Shown here: piece by piece, positions 1-8,809 of the stretch | How the letters are laid out: every line of letters begins with the position of its first letter | Position numbering within the stretch: the first letter of the stretch is position 1 | From: a bacterium | Lineage (GTDB): Bacteria > Desulfobacterota > DSWW01 | Assembly: GCA_028277985.1 (NCBI GenBank) | Contig: JANQFG010000273.1 | Span: 1 to 64,000 of the forward strand | DNA length: 64,000 nt | Reading direction: 5' to 3' | Made by a program: the position numbers and the translations under genes | The notes under the pieces: generated by a model | The model's database searches: none | What the model saw: only the letters and a program-made list of their open reading frames with translations | Told to the model about the DNA's origin: nothing

Positions 1-348
1 ACCCTCCTGGTTCTCTTTGAGGCGGCTACCTCGTTGAAAAAAGAGTAACCTACCTCTTGGGGTCATCCTTTTCTATTCTGTGGCTATAGCAGACTACCCA
101 CCCGTATAATGCACGAAGCGTTCCGCTGAGAGCATTATGCGGGTAAAGTCGCCCTTCACAAATCAAAAGAAGGGACCCCATGGATCGCACCGAACCACTT
201 GAGCCCTACCCAGAAAGAACCACAGAATCTACCTGCCGCAGCACTGGTACGTCCTACGAAGCCTGACGAGAAGGCAATGGGCTACACCAGCTGGGATCAT
301 GCGTTGTGGAGAAGCCCCACCCCGGGGTTGCACTGATGCAGAGAGCGG
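1..348. other. left-edge stretch without a firm gene
   Basis: No convincing gene lies here. On the minus strand an open frame begins with ATG at 66 (reads MTPRGRLLFFQRG...) and runs off the window edge; its purine-rich AAAAGG is almost on top of the ATG, so initiation is doubtful. On the plus strand a 28-codon frame at 180-266 (MDRTEPLEPYPERTTEST...) follows AAGAAGGGA at a usable distance but resembles nothing I know. The inverted repeat at 101-143 lies between them. Together they could be the end of an insertion element, which cannot be decided from this window. Confidence 0.3.
101..143. repeat. imperfect inverted repeat, left edge
   Basis: The arms CCCGTATAATGC (101-112) and GCATTATGCGGG (132-143) are complementary except for one position and enclose a 19-base loop. 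There is no T tract on either side, so it is not an obvious intrinsic terminator. It flanks the edge-truncated minus-strand frame and could be a recombination or insertion-element end, or simply a transcript hairpin. Confidence 0.5.
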
Positions 349-918
349 CTAGCGGAAGAACGGATTGGTCCGCTTCTCCTGGCCGATGGTGCTCGGCGGA
401 CCGTGCCCCGGATAGACCCGCGTATCGTCCTCCATGCAGAATAGCTTGTTTCTCACCCCACTCAACAGGTCCTCGTAGCTGCCGCCCGGCAGGTCGGTTC
501 GTCCGATCGAGCCGGCGAACAACGTATCCCCGCAGAATACGACCCCGGGACTGTGAAAGCAGACTCCCCCGGGCGAGTGCCCGGGAGTGTGGAGCACCTT
601 CAGGCAGTAGGTTCCGAAACGAATCTCCTGGCCGTCCTCCAGAAACCCGTCGATCCCCCCGCTCTCCTTTGCCGCATCGGCGGCATGGATCCGCAAGGGG
701 GCCTTCGTGATTCTCTGAAGCTCATCGTTCCCACCCGTGTGGTCCCAGTGGCCATGGGTGTTCAGGATGTATTTGACCGTCAGATCCTTCTTGACGAGCT
801 CGGAGACGATCTTCGGCACGTCTCCACCCGGATCGATGACCACCGCCTCCTTCGTTTCCTTGCACCCGACGATGTAGCAGTTCACCATCAGGGGTCCGAC
901 CATCAATCGCACGACCAT
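349..918 (-). CDS. MBL-fold metallo-hydrolase (glyoxalase II-like)
   Basis: A 189-residue metallo-beta-lactamase-fold protein. The metal site THGHWDH is at residues 54-60 (His55, His57, Asp59, His60), with further ligands in HTPGHSPGG, the Asp of FCGDTLF and the late His of YPGHGP. The order matches hydroxyacylglutathione hydrolase-like enzymes, which hydrolyse thioesters using two metal ions. It is shorter than classical glyoxalase II (about 250 residues) and lacks the C-terminal glutathione-binding domain, so the substrate is open. No signal peptide; probably cytoplasmic. ATG at 918 follows AGGAGGAGG. Divergent from the secreted protein gene at 1074. Confidence 0.85.
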   Translation of the reverse strand: MVVRLMVGPLMVNCYIVGCKETKEAVVIDPGGDVPKIVSELVKKDLTVKYILNTHGHWDHTGGNDELQRITKAPLRIHAADAAKESGGIDGFLEDGQEIRFGTYCLKVLHTPGHSPGGVCFHSPGVVFCGDTLFAGSIGRTDLPGGSYEDLLSGVRNKLFCMEDDTRVYPGHGPPSTIGQEKRTNPFFR

Positions 919-963
919 GCTTACGCCTCCTCCTTTCAGACAGAAGAGTGTATTTAAAAAACG

Positions 964-993
964 TTTACATTACCAGGGGATTTAGGTTAATAT
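964..993 (+). promoter_or_regulatory. possible sigma70-type promoter for the CFI-box gene
   Basis: TTTACA at 964-969 and TAATAT at 988-993 are separated by 18 bases, in an AT-rich island (about 950-1035) that contrasts with the GC-rich surroundings. Orientation fits the gene starting at 1074, about 80 bases downstream. A second -10-like TATAAT at 1025-1030 has no good -35. Moderate to low certainty. Confidence 0.4.
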
Positions 994-1073
994 ATGTGAT
1001 ATACTATTTTTTATTTTGGTAGATTATAATCCCATTTCCATAAACCGCTGCCGTGCACCACGGAGGAAGCAAG

Positions 1074-3536
1074 ATGAAGAGGTTCGCGTCCGGCCTGATC
1101 TTCTGCGTGATTGTGGTGTTTACTGTCGCCGTCCCCTGCAACGCAACCCGCGATATCGTCCCCCTGACCCAGAACAGCTACGACGACGGGGATTCCGCCT
1201 GGAACAATGATGTGGGCTACGAGCTCAACGACGACGGAACCTGGGTCTGGCAGGGATTCGATGGAGCGGACTGGGAAATCTTCCTGTCAAGCGGAAAGAC
1301 CCTGAACCCGGGGGCCATGACGAGCAGTCCGGACAACGACCAGAAGCCGGACATTAATGCGAGTGGAACGGTCGTCTGGCAGCGCGGAAGCGCGACGACC
1401 GATGCCGAAATCTACCTCGACAGCGGCTCGGGAGAGACGAACATCTCCAACAGTGCCGGCGTGGATGACAGCGATCCCCGAATCGGGGACGGCGGACACG
1501 TGGTCTGGGAGGGAGACGACGGCTCGGACTTCGAGATCTATCTCTACGACGGGGTGACGACGAGCAATATCTCGAACGACTCTCTCAATGACGATTTCGA
1601 GCCACAGGTAAACGCCAGCGGAAAGGCGGTCTGGATGAAGAAGTTCTCCGCCTTACCGACCGATATCGTCTTCTACGACGGTGCGAGCGTGACGAACCTC
1701 TCGAACACCTTTGGCGACGAGGATGTGGATCCCCGGATCAATGATTCCAACATGGTCGTCTGGTCCGGCTTCGATGGTTCGGATTACGAGATCTACTTCT
1801 GGGACGGGCAAACCCCGGTGTCCATTACCCGGCTCACGGACAACAGCGTGAATGACTCCCGACCCGAAATCAACAACGCGGGGCAGGTCACCTGGCACGC
1901 ATCGGACGGCTCGGACCTGGAGATCTACTTTTGGGACGGCCAGACCCCGGTGACCGTCACCCAGATCACGAACAACGCGGAAGACGACGCGGATCCTCAC
2001 ATCAACCAGGCGGGAGAGGTGGTCTGGCACGGCTGGGCCTCCCCGGCATGGCAGATCTTCCACTGGGACGGCCAGACCCCGGTAACCATCACCCAGATCA
2101 CGACCGACACCTACTGGGGAAAGAGTCCCCCAAAGATCAATGACAATCCGAGTCGTCTCGAGAATGACATCATCTGGAAAGGTAAAGAGAGCTTCATGGG
2201 GTATGATCTGGAGATCTACGTTGCCATCTCCTGTACCGACGAGGATGGAGATACGTACTGCACGGATGCCGAGACGGGGGGAGACGATTGCGACGACGAC
2301 CCCTCGGACGATCCGGCGGGATGCGACACCTGTTCCTGCGGCACTGCGGCCTGCGCGGGTTGCGCGCGATGCATCAACCCGGGGATTCTGGAGGTCTGCG
2401 ACGGCATCGACAATGACTGCTCCGACGGCATCGACGAGGACCCGGATGCCTCGGCCGATTGCGAAGATGAGTTCTACTGCAACGGCCAGGAATACTGCGG
2501 TTCAGGAGCCTGCCAGGCGGGCACCCCTGTGGACTGCACCGACACCGTGTCCTGCACCGATGATTCCTGCAACGAAGGGACCGATTCCTGCGACCATCTG
2601 CCGAACGACACCCTCTGCGACGACACTGTCTGGTGTAACGGTCCCGAGAGTTGCGATGTCATCCTCGGCTGTCAGGCGGGTGTGGAGCCGGACTGCGATG
2701 ACGGGGTCGGATGCACGGTGGACGACTGCAACGAAGTCACGGATTCGTGCGACCATGTGCCGAACGACGCCCTTTGCGACGATACCCTCTGGTGTACCGG
2801 CAGCGAAACCTGTGACCCCGTGCTCGACTGCCAGGCCGGAACTGCCGTGAACTGTGACGACGGAATAGGCTGCACGGTGGACACCTGCTTCGAGGCAAGC
2901 CAATCCTGCGACCACGTGGCGACCGACAGCCTTTGTGACGACGGGATCTGGTGCAACGGCTCCGAGACTTGCGACCCGGCGCTCGACTGCCAGGCCGGAA
3001 CCGACGTGGACTGCAGCGACGGAAACGACTGCACCACCGACCTGTGCGACGAAGCGGGCGACGTATGCGAGAACACTTGTAACGCAGTAGACGATGTGGA
3101 CCCGTGCTGTGCAGACCCTGCCTGCGAGTACGAGCCGCTTTGTGGGGTCCCCTGCGTGGACAACGATGGAGACGGATTCGGCGATCCTGCGACCCCTAGA
3201 TGCACCTACCCCTTCTGGGATTGCGACGACGGAAATCCGGACATCAATCCGCTCGCGAGCGAGATCCCGAACAACGATATCGATGAGAATTGTGACGGCC
3301 GGTCATGCTTCATCGCCACGGCCGCCTTCGGAACGCCCCTGGAAGGCAAAATCGATGCATTGCGCTCTTTCAGGGATGCATATCTGATGAACAGTTCTGC
3401 GGGGAGGGCGTTCGTCGAGGCCTACTACCAGCACAGTCCACCGGTCGCCCAAGCCATCGCCGAGAGGCCATGGCTGCAAGCGTTCGTGCGTGTACTGCTC
3501 TTGCCGCTTGTCGGACTTGCTTCGCTGATGCTCTAA
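1074..3536 (+). CDS. secreted propeller/Cys-rich/MopE protein with CFI-box C-terminus
   Basis: An 820-residue exported protein. ATG at 1074 is preferred over an in-frame GTG at 1053 because GGAGGAAGCAAG precedes it directly and a signal peptide follows (KRFASGLIFCVIVVFTVAVP). Residues about 30-390 hold seven or so repeats of roughly 48-50 residues with the pattern W-x-DGSD-x-EIYFWDG, like TolB/WD-type propeller blades. Next come Cys-rich repeats of 53 residues and a MopE-type metal-binding motif (DNDGDGFGDP...DCDDGNPDINP). The last 76 residues (745-820) start CFIATAAFGT and end in a hydrophobic helix: the CFI-box C-terminal domain, also found on the protease at 32383. Surface or periplasmic location is likely; function unknown. 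Confidence 0.8.
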   Translation: MKRFASGLIFCVIVVFTVAVPCNATRDIVPLTQNSYDDGDSAWNNDVGYELNDDGTWVWQGFDGADWEIFLSSGKTLNPGAMTSSPDNDQKPDINASGTVVWQRGSATTDAEIYLDSGSGETNISNSAGVDDSDPRIGDGGHVVWEGDDGSDFEIYLYDGVTTSNISNDSLNDDFEPQVNASGKAVWMKKFSALPTDIVFYDGASVTNLSNTFGDEDVDPRINDSNMVVWSGFDGSDYEIYFWDGQTPVSITRLTDNSVNDSRPEINNAGQVTWHASDGSDLEIYFWDGQTPVTVTQITNNAEDDADPHINQAGEVVWHGWASPAWQIFHWDGQTPVTITQITTDTYWGKSPPKINDNPSRLENDIIWKGKESFMGYDLEIYVAISCTDEDGDTYCTDAETGGDDCDDDPSDDPAGCDTCSCGTAACAGCARCINPGILEVCDGIDNDCSDGIDEDPDASADCEDEFYCNGQEYCGSGACQAGTPVDCTDTVSCTDDSCNEGTDSCDHLPNDTLCDDTVWCNGPESCDVILGCQAGVEPDCDDGVGCTVDDCNEVTDSCDHVPNDALCDDTLWCTGSETCDPVLDCQAGTAVNCDDGIGCTVDTCFEASQSCDHVATDSLCDDGIWCNGSETCDPALDCQAGTDVDCSDGNDCTTDLCDEAGDVCENTCNAVDDVDPCCADPACEYEPLCGVPCVDNDGDGFGDPATPRCTYPFWDCDDGNPDINPLASEIPNNDIDENCDGRSCFIATAAFGTPLEGKIDALRSFRDAYLMNSSAGRAFVEAYYQHSPPVAQAIAERPWLQAFVRVLLLPLVGLASLML
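2457..3080 (+). repeat. 53-codon Cys-rich tandem repeats inside the CDS
   Basis: About four tandem units within the secreted protein. Units beginning LCDD start at 2613, 2772 and 2931, exactly 159 bases apart; a diverged first unit starts near 2457. Each unit carries about eight cysteines in the order C-x5-C-x5-6-C, CQAG, DC-x5-CT, C and SCDH, suggesting disulfide-bonded EGF/notch-like modules. The exact 159-base period indicates internal duplication. Confidence 0.75.
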
Positions 3537-3557
3537 ACGGTGGGGTAAGTGTGGCAA

Positions 3558-3600
3558 AACGGGGACAGGCCCCTGGAGATCCCCAGGGGCCGTCCCCGTT
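3558..3600. terminator. strong bidirectional hairpin between convergent genes
   Basis: AACGGGGAC (3558-3566) pairs with GTCCCCGTT (3592-3600), and GGCCCCTGG pairs with the CCAGGGGCC inside it, leaving a tiny loop. The structure lies between the end of the secreted protein gene and the end of rubredoxin, so it can stop transcripts from both sides. There is no long T run; it may instead be a REP-like palindrome (GGGACAGGC type). Confidence 0.55.
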
Positions 3601-3627
3601 CCTCGGTCGATGACGGAGGGCTTCGGG

Positions 3628-3786
3628 CTACGCCGGCTCGAACATGTCCTTTGTAGCGCCACAGACCGGGCATACCCAGTCATCAGGAATATCGTCAAAG
3701 GACGTCCCTGCAGCAATCCCGCTGTCCGGGTCCCCAACGCTCGGGTCATACTCGTAACCACAGACGGTGCATACGTACTTTTGCAT
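3628..3786 (-). CDS. rubredoxin
   Basis: A 52-residue rubredoxin, a small one-electron carrier with a single iron held by four cysteines: Cys6 and Cys9 (CTVCGYEYDP) and Cys39 and Cys42 (CPVCGATKDMF). ATG at 3786 follows AAGGAGGAG at normal spacing. The frame stays open upstream but that part is unrelated to rubredoxin. It lies downstream of nuoN on the same strand, separated by about 195 bases with a hairpin, so it is probably transcribed separately. In anaerobes rubredoxin donates electrons to rubrerythrin and superoxide reductase, both encoded at 22250-23807; this partnership is inferred. Confidence 0.95.
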   Translation of the reverse strand: MQKYVCTVCGYEYDPSVGDPDSGIAAGTSFDDIPDDWVCPVCGATKDMFEPA

Positions 3787-3894
3787 GTTGCGACTCCTCC
3801 TTTTCTTGGCCTGCGTTTGGCTGTCTGCCGTCGTTTCAGGTTCCTGGGACAAGTGTCCTGCCCCATAAACACCATTACACACGATTGCCGCGTA

Positions 3895-3926
3895 CGCATA
3901 TTGCACCAAGCCTCGTGCAATATGCG
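3895..3926. repeat. perfect 12-bp inverted repeat after nuoN
   Basis: CGCATATTGCAC (3895-3906) and GTGCAATATGCG (3915-3926) are perfectly complementary around an 8-base loop. It lies about 55 bases after the nuoN stop and before rubredoxin. It could end or stabilise the nuo transcript, but no T tract follows. The CGCATA.TGC flavour resembles the left-edge repeat at 101-143. Confidence 0.6.
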
Positions 3927-3980
3927 GCTAGAGAACTATATCTTCTCCGGCGGTTTTTGACCAGACCATTGCCGGATGTC

Positions 3981-5399
3981 TCACATCAGAGCCGCGGCCG
4001 CGGCACGGGCCAGCTCGAAAATGGGTTGCGGAGCCATACCGATCCAGATCAGAGCGACCACGAGGCCTGCGGCGAGAACCTTGGTCGGAAACGTCACGTG
4101 GAGCAGAGGCAGACCCTCATCCCCATCCAGAAGATAGGCGGCCCGAATCACCATCAGGTAATAGTAGAGCGAGATGACCACGTTGATCATGCCGATAAAG
4201 GGCAAGAAGAAATGGCCTTCGCCCATGGCGGCCGCGAAGATGACGAATTTTGCCGTGAACCCGGCGGTAGGGGGAATCCCGGCCAGGCTGAAGATGCCGA
4301 TCATCAAGGCCATTGCCAGAATAGGGGACCGCCGATGGAGGCCCGCGAGTTGTTCGATCTGAAGGTCCTCACCATCGTGGGCCACCTGGACGATCACGAG
4401 AAAGCAGGTGAACTGCATGACCAGGTAGGCGAGCCCGTAGAAGATCGCCCCGGCGTATCCCTCGGGACTCATGGTCAAGATTCCGATGAGCACATAGCCG
4501 GCGTGGGCAATGCTCGAGTATGCGAGCAGTCTCTTCATGTCCTTCTGTACGATCGCCACCAGATTTCCCAGCGTCATCGAAACGACGGAAAGGCCGACCA
4601 GCACGTGAGCGAGGTACGCGCTGTCGCCGCCGCTCAGGGCCACCAGACGAATCAGGATCGCCACGGCCGCCACCTTCGAGGCGGTCGCAATGTAGGCGAC
4701 CACCTGGTTGGCACCCCCCTGGTAGACGTCCGGGGCCCAGTAGTGGAAAGGAAAGACGGCCAGCTTGAAGAAGAATCCGCAGAGGGTGAACAGCAATCCG
4801 ACCGCCACCATGGGCCGGCTCATCATCCCGGGAAGGACCTGCATCATCTCGGTTACATAGCTGGCCTGGGTGGCTCCGTACAGAGCCGCCAGGCCGAAGA
4901 GCATCACGGCCGAAGCGAAGATGCCCACGAGGAAGTACTTGATGCCGGCCTCCACGTCCGCCCCGTGGCCCCGACGCATGGGCACAAGGATGTAAAGAGC
5001 GTAGCTCGACAGTTCCATGGACAGGTAGAGGGTCAGGAGATGAACGCTGCTCACCATCATCATCATGGCCAGCGTGGCCACGGTGAGCAGGAGATAGAAC
5101 TCGGGATGATGCCGCTCTTCGATGTCTTTCAGATCGCCGCACAGGCAGACAACGAGAAGCAGCCCCATGGCGAGGATTCCCTTGAAGACCTGGGAGAAGA
5201 GATCCACGCGATAGGTTTCCAGAAACAGTGTCCCCGTGAGCGGTACTGCGACCAGGCTCGCCGCCACGACCAGGAACGAAAGAAGGAGGGCGGCGAAAAA
5301 GGAGCCCCGATGGTCCGGCCCTTCTCTCGTGCTCAGGCCCAGGAAGACCGCAGACATGAACAAGCAGCTGAGCTCGGGAAGGAACAGCATCCAATTCAT
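3981..5399 (-). CDS. nuoN: NADH-quinone oxidoreductase subunit N
   Basis: A 472-residue membrane subunit of complex I, one of three antiporter-like proton-pumping subunits. The start MNWMLFLPELSCLF at 5399 is chosen because ATGA overlaps the nuoM stop by four bases; a longer in-frame extension upstream is out-of-frame nuoM. About 14 hydrophobic helices are seen, with Lys in FFKLAVFPFHYWAPDVYQG and VQKDMKRLLAYSSIAH, the conserved proton-path segments of the NuoL/M/N family. Last gene of the nuo operon. Confidence 0.95.
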   Translation of the reverse strand: MNWMLFLPELSCLFMSAVFLGLSTREGPDHRGSFFAALLLSFLVVAASLVAVPLTGTLFLETYRVDLFSQVFKGILAMGLLLVVCLCGDLKDIEERHHPEFYLLLTVATLAMMMMVSSVHLLTLYLSMELSSYALYILVPMRRGHGADVEAGIKYFLVGIFASAVMLFGLAALYGATQASYVTEMMQVLPGMMSRPMVAVGLLFTLCGFFFKLAVFPFHYWAPDVYQGGANQVVAYIATASKVAAVAILIRLVALSGGDSAYLAHVLVGLSVVSMTLGNLVAIVQKDMKRLLAYSSIAHAGYVLIGILTMSPEGYAGAIFYGLAYLVMQFTCFLVIVQVAHDGEDLQIEQLAGLHRRSPILAMALMIGIFSLAGIPPTAGFTAKFVIFAAAMGEGHFFLPFIGMINVVISLYYYLMVIRAAYLLDGDEGLPLLHVTFPTKVLAAGLVVALIWIGMAPQPIFELARAAAAALM

Positions 5400-6871
5400 C
5401 TTGGCAACCCTTCCATGAACGGAACCGACGCGGCCTGCACGACGTCGAGAATCAGGGACGGATACAACCCCAGAAGCAGGATGAGGGAGGCGAGGATCAT
5501 CCGGGGGATGCCGAGGCCAAAGGAAACATCGGCAAGGTGTTCGAACCGTTCGTTCTTCTCCCCGTAGAAGGTCCTCTGCACCACCCTGAGCATGAACAGC
5601 GCGCTGATCACGAGAGAGAAGACGGCCAATATGCACAGTACGGGATAGACCTTGAAGGACGCGATGAACACGATCAATTCGGCCCAGAAGTTCGCCAGAC
5701 AGGGCACGCCGATGCCTGCCAGCGCCGCGATGATGAAGTAGCCGGAGGCGACGGGCATGATTCTGCTGATTCCTCCCAGCTCCGCGATCATCTTCGTGTG
5801 GGTCTTGTCATAGATGTATCCCACAGAGGAGAACAGCAGGGCGGTCATCACCCCGTGAGCGAACATCTGGAAGACAGCACCGTTGAGCCCCTCCACCGTG
5901 ACCGTTGCAAGGCCGAGGCCGACGATCCCCATGTGTGAGACGCTGGAGTACCCGATGACATACTTGAGATCGCTCTGGGCAAGAGCGACAAAGGCGCCGT
6001 ATACGATTCCGACGGTGGCCAGGACCGCCATCAAGCCGGCCCAGTGCTGCCAGCCGAGAGGGCAGAGGAAGATGGCCACACGTAGAATCCCGAAGGCTCC
6101 AACCTTCATGAGCACGCCCGCGTGGAGCATGCTCACGGACGTAGGCGCGGCCACGTGGCCGACAGGGGACCAGGTGTGGAAGGGCCACACACCCGCAAGG
6201 ATCCCGAACCCGATGAAGAAGAGGAGAAAGGCGACCTTCTGCACGAAAGGGGAAAAGGTGCCGGGCTCCATGAGGGCCACCAGATCGAAAGTGTTCATCC
6301 CCGAACTCACGAACAAGTACAGGATGGCCGGCAGGATCAGGGCACTTCCGGCCAATAGGTATAGCGTGAGCTTCATGGCCCCGTATTCCTTCCGCGTACT
6401 GCCCCAGATCCCGATCAGCGGGTACATGGGAAACACGGAGACATCGTACCAGACAAAAATGAAGAAGAGGTCGAGGCTCATGAACATGCCGAACACGCCG
6501 GTCACGAGCAGGAACGAGAGCGCGAAGTACTCTTTGACGCGCGTTTCCAGCTCCCACATGGTCAGCACGCCCGTGAAGAGAACGATTCCGGTCAGGGCCA
6601 GCATGGGCAGGCTGAAGCCGTCCGCCCCGTTGAAATACTGAATCCCGAGGGATTCTACCCAGGGGATCTTCTCTACGAACTGAAGCCCGCCCCGGGATGT
6701 GTCATAGGCGAAGAATAGGTAGAGGGAGATCACCATCGGGATCGCGGAGAAGAGGAGGCTCACCCACTTGATCAGCTTCGTGCGCTCTTCCGGCAGGAAC
6801 AGAATCACCAGGAGGCCGAGAACACAGCTCAGCAGGATGGTGGTGAGAAAAGGGAACCCGGCAAATGCCAT
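5396..6871 (-). CDS. nuoM: NADH-quinone oxidoreductase subunit M
   Basis: A 491-residue antiporter-like proton-pumping subunit of complex I. Family segments are seen: WPFHTWSPVGHVAAPTSVS, LAQSDLKYVIGYSSVSHMG and the conserved Glu in helix 5 (FVWYDVSVFPMYPLIGIWG has Asp at the equivalent region; E. coli NuoM has Glu here, so this position deserves alignment). Starts 18 bases after nuoL; its stop overlaps the nuoN start. Start ATG at 6871. Confidence 0.95.
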   Translation of the reverse strand: MAFAGFPFLTTILLSCVLGLLVILFLPEERTKLIKWVSLLFSAIPMVISLYLFFAYDTSRGGLQFVEKIPWVESLGIQYFNGADGFSLPMLALTGIVLFTGVLTMWELETRVKEYFALSFLLVTGVFGMFMSLDLFFIFVWYDVSVFPMYPLIGIWGSTRKEYGAMKLTLYLLAGSALILPAILYLFVSSGMNTFDLVALMEPGTFSPFVQKVAFLLFFIGFGILAGVWPFHTWSPVGHVAAPTSVSMLHAGVLMKVGAFGILRVAIFLCPLGWQHWAGLMAVLATVGIVYGAFVALAQSDLKYVIGYSSVSHMGIVGLGLATVTVEGLNGAVFQMFAHGVMTALLFSSVGYIYDKTHTKMIAELGGISRIMPVASGYFIIAALAGIGVPCLANFWAELIVFIASFKVYPVLCILAVFSLVISALFMLRVVQRTFYGEKNERFEHLADVSFGLGIPRMILASLILLLGLYPSLILDVVQAASVPFMEGLPR

Positions 6872-6889
6872 ACTCCTCGATCTCCCGGA

Positions 6890-8797
6890 CTATAGAAAGA
6901 AGAACAAAGCCATCAGGGTGAGAACCGCAAAAAGCACGAGCAGGTTTCGTTGCACCCATGCCGTTTGCAGCCGGGAAAGCAGCCCTCCGCTTTCCGCCGT
7001 CAACCTCGCAAACCCGTCCACGCTGCCGTCGATCACTTTCCGATCGTTCGCGGCAAACAGACGGGAGAACCCTCCATAGATCACCGTGTCCAACATTCTC
7101 CTGTAGAGGTGATCCAGATACCATCGTTCGGCAAACAAGGACCGCAGTGGCGCAATCTTCTCGACAAACCCCACCTGATCGGCGCCTCGCCGCCCGAATT
7201 CGACCCAGGCCAACCCAATTCCGCAAAGAGCCGCCGCAAGGGCGACGAACATCAACCCGACCGAGGGATGCCCCCCAACCTCCCCGAGACCCTCATCGAC
7301 GCTCAACCAGAAGGTATCGAGCGGTTTCTGGAAGAACCCGAGCAGCACCGTGCCGGCCGTCAGGAAAATCACCGGCCAGGCCATGAGCCAGTAGTCTCGG
7401 TTTCCTGCATGGTGGTCGTGTCCGGGTCTTTCCTCCTCCTGTTCATGAGCCGCGTCCGGGTTCCTTGGGAAGAGCAGAATGAAGCAGACACGGAAGGCGT
7501 AATAGGAGGTCAGGAAGGCCCCCAGGAGGCCGGCCATGAGCCAGACCGGGTTGTCGAGCTCCGAAAGGGCCCCCAGGATCGCCTCCTTGCTGAAGAACCC
7601 GGAAAGCAGGGGGAGGCCCGCCAGGGAGGCGGCTCCCAAGGTCATGCAGACCAACGGAACGCCGAGCCTTCTCCTCCCGCGCCTGCTCAATTCGAACAGG
7701 TCGTTGGTTCCATAGGCGTGGATGAGCATTCCGGAGCAGAGAAACAACAGCGCCTTGAACCATGCATGCGTGGAAAGATGCAGGATCTCGGCAGTGTAGC
7801 CGCCGGCTGAAATCCCCATGATCATGAATCCCAGCTGGCTGATCGTGGAATAGGCCCACACCTGTTTGATGTCTCGGGCCACGATCGCCATGGTCGAAGC
7901 CAGGAGCAGGGTGATGGTGCCGATCGTCAGGCATACGGCCATCGCCTCGGGCGAGTGGCTGAAGAACGGGAAGAGCCGGGAGAAGAGATAGACGCCCGCC
8001 GCGACCATGGTGGCCGAATGAAGCAGAGCGCTCACCGGGGTAGGCCCCTCCATCGCATCCGGCAGCCAGGTGAGGAGCGGAAACTGTGCGCTCTTGCCGA
8101 TGATCCCGCCGAAGATCAGCAGAACGGAAAGGGTGATCAGACCGCTGGACATGTGGGCGTTCACTTCCGGACCGTTCAATTCGAGGATGTTCAGGTTGCC
8201 GAAGCTCGAAAGGACGAGAAGCAGGCCCAGAAAGAGCGCGATGTCACCGAGCCGTGTCATCACAAAAGCCTTCTTTCCGGCCTGGGTGGCACTCCATTTC
8301 TCATACCAGAAGCCGATCAGCAGATAGGAAGACAGCCCGACGAGCTCCCAGAACACATAGAGCTGGAGCAGGCTCGACGAAATGGTCAGATTCAGCATGG
8401 CCCAGGCGAACAGGGACTGGAAGGCGTAGTACCGGGAGAACCCGGGGTCCCCGGCCATGTATCCCAGGGAGTAGACCTGCACCAGGAAGCTGATCAGGGC
8501 CACGAGTGCAAACATCCACAAACTCAGAGGATCCAGCATGAAGCCGAAGGGGATGACGAGCTCTCCCGAGACAAGCCACTTGCCCGTGTACTGCAGAGCC
8601 CCTTCCATATGCCAGTGGCTGCTCAGGAGATACAGGGTGCTCCCAAGCGAAACCCCGATGGCTGCAATCGACAGGGTGGCGGACAGCCTCGCACGGGACC
8701 GTGTGAAGACAACGATCAGACCGAAGGCGAGGAAGGGCAGCATCGTTCCCACGACGGCCGCGGTCAGCGTCGGATCCTGAAAGTATGTACCGTCCAT
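6890..8797 (-). CDS. nuoL: NADH-quinone oxidoreductase subunit L
   Basis: A 635-residue complex I subunit of normal length, distal proton pump with the long lateral C-terminal helix. The core family segments are visible: QLYVFWELVGLSSYLLIGFW with the essential Glu, SAQFPLLTWLPDAMEGPTPV and VARDIKQVWAYSTISQLG. A His-rich cytoplasmic loop (EQEEERPGHDHHAGNRD) sits before the last third. The start ATG at 8797 lies 12 bases after the nuoK stop; it is followed by nuoM. Confidence 0.96.
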   Translation of the reverse strand: MDGTYFQDPTLTAAVVGTMLPFLAFGLIVVFTRSRARLSATLSIAAIGVSLGSTLYLLSSHWHMEGALQYTGKWLVSGELVIPFGFMLDPLSLWMFALVALISFLVQVYSLGYMAGDPGFSRYYAFQSLFAWAMLNLTISSSLLQLYVFWELVGLSSYLLIGFWYEKWSATQAGKKAFVMTRLGDIALFLGLLLVLSSFGNLNILELNGPEVNAHMSSGLITLSVLLIFGGIIGKSAQFPLLTWLPDAMEGPTPVSALLHSATMVAAGVYLFSRLFPFFSHSPEAMAVCLTIGTITLLLASTMAIVARDIKQVWAYSTISQLGFMIMGISAGGYTAEILHLSTHAWFKALLFLCSGMLIHAYGTNDLFELSRRGRRRLGVPLVCMTLGAASLAGLPLLSGFFSKEAILGALSELDNPVWLMAGLLGAFLTSYYAFRVCFILLFPRNPDAAHEQEEERPGHDHHAGNRDYWLMAWPVIFLTAGTVLLGFFQKPLDTFWLSVDEGLGEVGGHPSVGLMFVALAAALCGIGLAWVEFGRRGADQVGFVEKIAPLRSLFAERWYLDHLYRRMLDTVIYGGFSRLFAANDRKVIDGSVDGFARLTAESGGLLSRLQTAWVQRNLLVLFAVLTLMALFFFL

Positions 8798-8809
8798 GAC
8801 GACTCCCGC

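Noticed and set aside
2457..3080. CRISPR-like or DNA-level satellite repeat
   Set aside because: The 159-base periodicity is a protein module repeat with diverged codons and an open frame, without spacers.
3885..5567. Long plus-strand open frame opposite nuoN (560 codons)
   Set aside because: It is the reverse-strand shadow of nuoN/nuoM codon bias; composition is His/Gln/Arg-rich, and it has no domain.
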